64,000 nt of DNA. Origin: CAZMPJ01 sp964568455. GTDB taxonomy: Bacteria > Margulisbacteria > WOR-1 > O2-12-FULL-45-9. Positions 59,010 to 64,000 of this stretch are shown here, piece after piece. The notes below the pieces were generated by a model. That model searched no databases. It had not been told where the DNA came from and saw nothing but the letters and a program-made list of their open reading frames with translations. The position numbers and the translations under genes were made by a program. The stretch's first letter is position 1; every line of letters starts with the position of its first letter. The stretch is taken from the NCBI GenBank assembly GCA_964568455.1, contig CAZMPJ010000007.1, forward strand, positions 1 through 64,000, read 5' to 3'.

Positions 59010-59554
59010 TTAGTATTGGTTTTATTGATGAAGACAAGGTTTTATTTGATAAAACCATTGCAGAACTGCATTCAGAAAAAATATTATATTATGTTAAGCA
59101 AAAAGGTATTAAGCCCGAACAAATTGATGCAGTAGCGGTTGCGGCTGGTCCTGGCTCATATTCCGGTCTGCGTGGGGGGCTAGCTACAGCTAAACTTTTG
59201 GCTCAAACTTTAAATATTCCGCTAGTTTTAGTTTCCACCCTTGAAGCCATTGCCTATGATCAAGTTGATCAAGATGGAGAAATTACAGTTGTTTTAAATG
59301 CTAAAAGAGATGAATATAATTATGCTAAATTTAAAGCGGGAAAAGGCCAACTAATTCGCTTAACAGATGATTTGGTATCAACCATGGATAAGGTTGATAT
59401 TGAAAATTCGATTGTCTTAAAAGAAATAAATCCGTTAGGTATAAATATTGCTAAATTAGGCTTAATAATGCTAAAATCAGGCCAGATAGAGGATCCTCTG
59501 AAGGCGATCCCAAAATATTCACATCAACCGAATATAAGGGAGTATAAAAAATGA
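58973..59554 (+). CDS. tsaB: tRNA threonylcarbamoyladenosine protein TsaB
   Basis: 193 residues, ASKHA fold. Start VLGISSATKVISIG, middle AVAAGPGSYSGLRGGLATAKLLAQ. Normal TsaB length is about 230. It stabilises TsaD in t6A synthesis. It overlaps tsaE and the following kelch gene. Confidence 0.93.
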   Translation: MRVLGISSATKVISIGFIDEDKVLFDKTIAELHSEKILYYVKQKGIKPEQIDAVAVAAGPGSYSGLRGGLATAKLLAQTLNIPLVLVSTLEAIAYDQVDQDGEITVVLNAKRDEYNYAKFKAGKGQLIRLTDDLVSTMDKVDIENSIVLKEINPLGINIAKLGLIMLKSGQIEDPLKAIPKYSHQPNIREYKK

Positions 59555-60594
59555 AAAAGTTTGTAATTTTTGGATTGGCTATTGTTTGTTTTTTGCTGTT
59601 TGTTGTTTATGTAATGATTGGTTGTGGTTCAGCCGTAAGTCCCGCTACCACGACGACAACCGTTGCGACAACTAGCACTACTACAACCACCACTAGCACA
59701 ACCACAACTTCTACTTCATCGACTAGTACCAGCACAACAACTAGTACCACTCTTTCCGGAAGTTGGGAAACAAAAGCTAGTTTGCCTACAGCGCGATCTG
59801 CTTTGGCAGTTGGTGTGGTTGAGAATAAAATCTATGCTATTGGGGGAAATGCTGGCTATCAAGTAAATGAAGAGTATAATGCTAGTGCAGATGCTTGGAC
59901 ACCAAAAACTGATGTGGATTTGGGAGGACTGGATTGGGGTGCTGGGGTTGTCAATGATAAAATTTATGTCATTGGTGGAACAATCCAGCCTTATGGGGCC
60001 TGTGGAACAGTTGAAATATATGATCAACCACTTAATTCATGGTCTTATGGGACAGATATGCCAACGCCACGTACGGCTCTAGCAGTGGTGGTTGTTAATG
60101 ATTTGATTTATGCTATAGGTGGCACAGATAATGAAGGCGCATTACTTGGGACAGTTGAAGTTTATTATCCAGCAACAGATACCTGGGAGGCCAAAACAGA
60201 CATGCCTACTCCACGTGGTAGCCTAGCGGCGGCCGTTGTTAATGGTAAAATTTATGTAATTGGAGGAGATCAAGCAGACACGGTGGTCGAGGAGTATGAC
60301 CCAGCATTAGATATTTGGACAACAAAAGCCAGTATGCCAACTGGTCGTTCTAAATTAGTGGTTGGAGTAATAGATAATAAAATTTATGCAATTGGCGGAG
60401 GAATTGGTTCTTCAAATTATCTTTCTACAGTTGAAATGTATGATCCTGCATTAGATGAGTGGACCAATTGCACCCCTATGTCAGTGGCTCGCGGCCGTTT
60501 TGCAGTTGGCGTAGTCAATAATAAAATTTACGCTATTGGCGGAGAAGATAATATTGGAGAAAAAGTAGCAACGGTTGAGGCTTTTACACCCTAA
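59551..60594 (+). CDS. Kelch-repeat lipoprotein
   Basis: 347 residues. Signal with lipobox MIGC at about residues 23-26, then a Thr/Ser linker (about 30-68), then six kelch repeats of about 44-48 residues, each with W-x-x-K/G at the start, PTxRS/GxLAV, NKIYAIGG and EVYDP. Six blades suggest a closed beta-propeller on the cell surface. Ligand unknown. It overlaps tsaB by 4 bp and separates tsaB from the rimI-like gene, partners that are normally adjacent. The linker DNA is repetitive and may vary in length. Confidence 0.85.
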   Translation: MKKFVIFGLAIVCFLLFVVYVMIGCGSAVSPATTTTTVATTSTTTTTTSTTTTSTSSTSTSTTTSTTLSGSWETKASLPTARSALAVGVVENKIYAIGGNAGYQVNEEYNASADAWTPKTDVDLGGLDWGAGVVNDKIYVIGGTIQPYGACGTVEIYDQPLNSWSYGTDMPTPRTALAVVVVNDLIYAIGGTDNEGALLGTVEVYYPATDTWEAKTDMPTPRGSLAAAVVNGKIYVIGGDQADTVVEEYDPALDIWTTKASMPTGRSKLVVGVIDNKIYAIGGGIGSSNYLSTVEMYDPALDEWTNCTPMSVARGRFAVGVVNNKIYAIGGEDNIGEKVATVEAFTP

Positions 60595-60607
60595 AACCCA
60601 TTTATGC

Positions 60608-60613
60608 TATAAT
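60608..60613 (+). promoter_or_regulatory. -10 box of the rimI-like gene
   Basis: TATAAT ends 9 bp before ATG 60623, with no Shine-Dalgarno; leader of about 3 nt. A TTTACA at 60583 is a candidate -35 with long spacing. Confidence 0.4.
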
Positions 60614-60622
60614 CTTTTCATA

Positions 60623-61036
60623 ATGTTTACTATTAAGACTCTTTCTGATAAAGAACTGCCGGATATTGTTGCGATTGAAAATCTTTGTTTTTCTAATCCA
60701 AAGAGTGTAGAAGTTTTCCGTCATGACGAGAATAAGTATTTAATTGCCAAAGAAAAGGATGAAGTGGTTGGTTATATTGGCATAGAAGATATTAGTGGCG
60801 AGAAACATATCATTAATATGGCGGTGCATCCGGGTTTTAGGCGAAAAGGAGTTGCTAAAAAGCTGGTTGAAAGAATTTTGAATGATAAAGATGTTTTCTT
60901 TTTAGAAGTCAGGATTTCTAATCAAGCGGCGCAGAATTTGTACAAGAAATATGGTTTTGAGGTTGTAGGTATTCGTAAAAAATATTATTCAGACAATAAT
61001 GAAAATGCCTATATTATGAAACGATCCCCAATGTAG
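60623..61036 (+). CDS. rimI: RimI-like GNAT acetyltransferase
   Basis: 137 residues from ATG 60623. MAVHPGFRRKGVAKKLVERI is the acetyl-CoA loop; FLEVRISNQAAQNLYKKYGFEVVGIRKKYY and NAYIMKR are typical of RimI, which acetylates the N-terminus of ribosomal protein S18. Position close to tsaB supports this assignment. The open frame from 60575 overlaps the kelch gene and is less likely. Confidence 0.85.
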   Translation: MFTIKTLSDKELPDIVAIENLCFSNPKSVEVFRHDENKYLIAKEKDEVVGYIGIEDISGEKHIINMAVHPGFRRKGVAKKLVERILNDKDVFFLEVRISNQAAQNLYKKYGFEVVGIRKKYYSDNNENAYIMKRSPM

Positions 61037-61087
61037 GGCAATGCTTCGTAGGGCAAGGCTTCGTAGGGCAAGGCTTTTAGCCTTGCG
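61033..61087. repeat. REP-like repeats upstream of the transposase
   Basis: Three tandem units of GTAGGGCAAKGCTT: two partial and one complete palindrome GCAAGGCTTTTAGCCTTGC (61068-61086; 8-bp stem, 3-nt loop). Confidence 0.85.
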
Positions 61088-61113
61088 AATAAACTACTAC
61101 GGGAATAATTATC

Positions 61114-61599
61114 ATGAATGAAGAAATAAAACACAAGAAAAGGTTGCGTTTAAAATATTTTAATTATGAAGGTTATTATTCCTATTTTGTTACCATTTGT
61201 ACGTTGGATAAAAAAGAAATATTTATTGATAAATCAATTGTTAATCCGATTGTTGGTTTCCTGAAAGAGTTGAGCAGTAATTATAATTTTATCGTTTATG
61301 CCTATTGTTTTATGCCAGATCATCTACATTTGTTGTTGCAAGGAAATGATGAAAAAGCCAATCTAAAGAAATTTGTTTCAATGTTTAAGCAGAAAAGCGG
61401 GTTTTGGTATAAGAAGAAGTTTGATGCTAAGTTGTGGCAAATTAATTATTATGAACATGTTTTAAGAAAAGAAAAGGCAATTAAAGAGATTGCCTATTAT
61501 ATTTTTGCTAATCCAGTGAGGCAAAAATTAATTGAAGATTATCGTGATTATCCGTTTTCTGGTTCATTTGAATTTGATATTAAACAAGGAATCATTTAA
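61114..61599 (+). mobile_element. REP-associated tyrosine transposase (RAYT, Y1/IS200-like)
   Basis: 161 residues. The HUH motif lies in YCFMPDHLHLLLQG; YFVTICTLDKKEIF is at the N-terminus; the C-terminal helix contains NYYEHVLRKEKAIKEIAYYI with the nucleophilic Tyr region, and ANPVRQKL. This is the Y1 single-strand transposase family domesticated to move or maintain REP palindromes. It is flanked on both sides by such palindromes. It appears intact. The coding sequence equals this range. Confidence 0.88.
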
Positions 61600-61618
61600 T
61601 ATGTGGTTGGCGGAATAA

Positions 61619-61791
61619 GCAACCCTAAAAGGGTTGCCTTACGGGAGAGATTGATTCCAAACGTAGGGCAAGGCTTTTAGCCTTGCGGATAGATGAAGGC
61701 GCAACCCTAAAAGGGTTGCCTTACGGGAGAGATTGATTCCAAATGTAGGGCAAGGCTGTAGGGCAATGCTTTTAGCATTGCGGATAAATGA
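61619..61791. repeat. Tandem composite REP units downstream of the transposase
   Basis: Two copies of one composite unit (61619-61700 and 61701-61791). Each has palindrome B, GCAACCCTAAAAGGGTTGC (61619-61637, 61701-61719), a spacer TTACGGGAGAGATTGATTCC, and palindrome A. A in copy 1 is GCAAGGCTTTTAGCCTTGC (61668-61686); in copy 2 it is GCAATGCTTTTAGCATTGC (61763-61781), a compensated base-pair change. Copy 2 also has an added GTAGGGCAAGGCT half-unit. Confidence 0.9.
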
Positions 61792-64000
61792 AACAAGTTA
61801 TGGATATTTTAGAAGCATTAGAAAATAAAATATTGGTAATTGACGGAGCTATGGGTACCCAGCTTATGGATCGTGGTGTTAGCCCGCAAGATTGCTTTGA
61901 TGCCCAAAACATTAAAAATCCCAAAATAGTTGAGTCTGTACATCAAGCTTATGTTGAGGCAGGGGCGGATATTATTGAAACTAATACTTTTGGCGCTAAC
62001 CGAATTAAGTTAGCTGAATATAAACTAGATAAAAAAGTTGAAGAAATTAATATTCAAGCAGCAAAAATTGCTAGAAATGCGATTGGCCAAAAAGGATTTG
62101 TTTGTGGGTCAATTGGTCCTTTAGGTCAGTTGATTGATCCTCTTGGTGAAGTAACCTTTGACCAGGCTTATGAAACTTTTGCTGAGCAAGCTAAAGCACT
62201 TGAAAAAGGTGGGGTTGATGTTATTTGTGTTGAAACTATTTCTGATCTTCAAGAAATGCGTGCGGCGGCTATTGCAGTTAAAAATGAAACTAATTTGCCT
62301 TTAATTTGCAGCTTAACTTATGATCCGGGTGAAAAGACTATTTATGGTACTTCTCCCGAAGTAGCGGCAGCAGTTTTAGAATCTATTGGAGTAGATATTC
62401 TAGCGGCAAACTGTTCAACCGGGCCTGAAGATATGCTTAAAGTGTGCCGTAAGTTGTTAGCTGTTAATTCTAAATTAATAATGGCTATGCCTAATGCAGG
62501 GATGCCGGAACTAGTTGGCGATAAGGCAGTTTATAAGATGACTCCGAAAAAATTTGCAGAATATGGAGTTAAACTTGCCAAACTAGGAGTTAATATTGTG
62601 GGAGGATGTTGTGGAACGGGACCGGAGCACATAAAAGAACTCAAAATCCAAATTTCAAAATCCAAAATCCAAATAAAACCTAAAATCCAAAATCCAAAAC
62701 TAAAATTTGCAAGTCGTACAAAAGTTGTGGAAGTGGAAGAAGGGAAGACTTTGCTGGTAGGAGAGAGGATTAATCCAACTGGCAGGAAATTGTTTAGAGA
62801 AGAATTACAAAAAGGGAAAATGCAGGTTGTGCGGCAGGAAGCAGGGGAGCAGACCAGGAAAAAATCTGACCTGTTGGATGTTAATGTGTCAGTGCCAGAA
62901 GTTGATGAACCGCAATTAATGCATGCAGCTATTAATATGGTTCAATCAGTTTCTGATCTGCCAATTTCTATTGATAGTCCTAGTGTAGCCTCTTTAAAAC
63001 AAGGTTTAAAAACATTTTGCGGTCGGGCTTTGCTTAATTCGGTTAATGGTAAAAAAGAGAGTTTAGAAAAAATATTGCCTCTAGCCAAAAAATATGGAGC
63101 GGCAATTATTGCTTTAACTCTGGATGATCATGGAATTCCAAATTCTGCGCAGGAAAGAGTTAAAATCGCAGAAAGAATTGTGCGTAATGCAACAGAAATC
63201 GGAATTCCAAAGCAAAATATTTTTGTTGATTGCTTGGTAATGACTGCAGGGATTGGAACTCAACCTTGTCTTGAAACTTTAAAAGCGATTCCCATGGTAA
63301 AAGAAAGATTAGGAGTAAAAACCATTCTTGGTATTAGCAATGTCTCCCATGGTATGCCGCTGCGTTCTAAATTAAACGCAATTTATTTTCAATTAGCAGT
63401 TGCTTATGGATTGGATGCAGCAATTGTGGATCCCACCGACCCGGAATTGCAGAAAGTTTTAAAAAGCAAGAAAGTTTTAAGCCGAGAGGCGTTATTAGCT
63501 AAATTTAAGTCAGAAGTGTTAAAGGCAAAGAGATCGGGTAAGCCCAGTGAGAAGAAAAGAGAGGCGTTGGTAAAGGAAATCCGGTTATCTGGTTATCCGG
63601 ATATCCGGGACGCGGTAATTGAAGGCGATGTGGATAAGCTTAAAATCCTAATTGAACAGGCTTTTGCAAAGAAAATGAACCCGCAGAAAATAATTGACCA
63701 GGGTTTAATTCCAGGCATGGAAGTTGTAGGCAAGAAGTTTTCTAAAAAAGAATATTTTCTACCTCAAGTAATTGAGTCAGCCGAAACCATGAAAAAAGGT
63801 TTTGAAATTTGCCAAGCCAAGATTCCTAAAGGTAAAGCTAAATCATTGGGAAAAGTTTTATTGGCTACGGTAAAAGGTGATGTGCATGATATTGGGAAGA
63901 ATATTTTAAAAATGCTTTTGGAAAATCATGGGTTCAAAGTAACTGATCTAGGCAAAGATGTTGCTCCTGAAGAAATAATTAAAGCAGCAAAATCCGAAAA
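61788..64000 (+). CDS. metH: Cobalamin-dependent methionine synthase, 3' end outside window
   Basis: At least 737 residues, continuing past 64000. Residues 1-283 are the homocysteine methyltransferase barrel (VIDGAMGTQL, zinc Cys in NCSTGPED and GGCCGTGPEH). Residues 286-307 are a linker coded by AAAATCCA-type repeats. Residues 315-575 are the methylfolate domain (VGERINPTGRKLF). From about 600 comes the cobalamin cap, then the B12 domain with GDVHDIGKN (His700). It methylates homocysteine made by MetY. ATG 61788 is inside the REP array and has no ribosome site; ATG 61800 is the alternative. Confidence 0.93.
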   Translation, partial: MKQVMDILEALENKILVIDGAMGTQLMDRGVSPQDCFDAQNIKNPKIVESVHQAYVEAGADIIETNTFGANRIKLAEYKLDKKVEEINIQAAKIARNAIGQKGFVCGSIGPLGQLIDPLGEVTFDQAYETFAEQAKALEKGGVDVICVETISDLQEMRAAAIAVKNETNLPLICSLTYDPGEKTIYGTSPEVAAAVLESIGVDILAANCSTGPEDMLKVCRKLLAVNSKLIMAMPNAGMPELVGDKAVYKMTPKKFAEYGVKLAKLGVNIVGGCCGTGPEHIKELKIQISKSKIQIKPKIQNPKLKFASRTKVVEVEEGKTLLVGERINPTGRKLFREELQKGKMQVVRQEAGEQTRKKSDLLDVNVSVPEVDEPQLMHAAINMVQSVSDLPISIDSPSVASLKQGLKTFCGRALLNSVNGKKESLEKILPLAKKYGAAIIALTLDDHGIPNSAQERVKIAERIVRNATEIGIPKQNIFVDCLVMTAGIGTQPCLETLKAIPMVKERLGVKTILGISNVSHGMPLRSKLNAIYFQLAVAYGLDAAIVDPTDPELQKVLKSKKVLSREALLAKFKSEVLKAKRSGKPSEKKREALVKEIRLSGYPDIRDAVIEGDVDKLKILIEQAFAKKMNPQKIIDQGLIPGMEVVGKKFSKKEYFLPQVIESAETMKKGFEICQAKIPKGKAKSLGKVLLATVKGDVHDIGKNILKMLLENHGFKVTDLGKDVAPEEIIKAAKSE
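62643..62700 (+). repeat. AAAATCCA low-complexity repeat inside metH
   Basis: Five copies of AAAATCCA or near variants in 58 bp, translated as a KIQ/KSK/KPKIQNPK linker between the homocysteine and folate domains. It looks like an intergenic-type repeat taken up in frame. Confidence 0.7.

Noticed and set aside
61033..61791. CRISPR array
   Set aside because: The repeats are palindromic units around a Y1 transposase with repeated, not unique, spacers, and no cas genes are present.

Overview
The window is a gene-dense, low-GC (estimated by eye at high 30s %) bacterial chromosome segment: short intergenic gaps, many 1-40 bp gene overlaps, two tRNAs and no phage or plasmid module. Oxygen-sensitive Fe-S and radical-SAM enzymes, a desulfoferrodoxin/rubredoxin/flavodiiron/rubrerythrin set and a hybrid cluster protein point to an anaerobe that must survive O2 and NO. 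The mix of full cofactor pathways, compact enzymes and dispersed palindromes resembles uncultured candidate-phylum bacteria (a Margulisbacteria/WOR-1-like lineage is my guess, at low confidence). No rRNA or universal marker is present to prove it.

Layout. 1-5.2 kb: end of a tRNA-Gln, two lipoproteins, a Pr6Pr-type membrane protein, a methyltransferase and an SPL-like radical SAM protein. 5.2-14 kb: Na/Pi cotransporter, NifU scaffold, thioredoxin/thioredoxin reductase, then the oxidative-stress block (ferritin-like protein, desulfoferrodoxin, flavin reductase, rubredoxin, flavodiiron protein, rubrerythrin). 14-16.4 kb: a caspase-like protein followed by a decayed second copy of the rubrerythrin 3' end. 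16.4-21.7 kb: transporters, then an Rrf2 regulator with a small glycyl-radical-like protein, a ferredoxin and the hybrid cluster protein. 21.7-26.9 kb: a divergent biotin locus (bioB-F-D-A leftward, bioH-bioC rightward). 26.9-29.4 kb: thiG-H-E behind a TPP riboswitch.

29.4-46.1 kb is the central block: a CymR-like Rrf2 regulator, APS/PAPS reductase, a PiT/CysP-type permease, the tetrapyrrole trunk (hemA, a short hemC, cobA-hemD, hemB, hemL), a ThiS-cysteine synthase fusion, a MetY-like enzyme, a MoeB-like E1 enzyme, a JAMM protease, a sulfite reductase-TusA fusion and a PP-loop thiolase, then metY-metX-metW. Read together it makes sulfide and siroheme, loads sulfur on a ubiquitin-like carrier, and uses it for cysteine and homocysteine. 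This is the most interesting system in the window.

46.2-64 kb: 3D-domain protein, LarE, a divergent biotin carboxylase with a geranylgeranyl-reductase-like flavoprotein, NifS, MnmA, NadA, tRNA-Met, a tilS-folP-folK-tsaE-tsaB string, a kelch lipoprotein, a RimI-like acetyltransferase, a REP-associated transposase inside its own palindromic repeats, and the start of cobalamin-dependent methionine synthase (metH), which runs off the window. Many operon-leading genes have a -10 box directly before the start codon and no Shine-Dalgarno, suggesting frequent leaderless transcripts.
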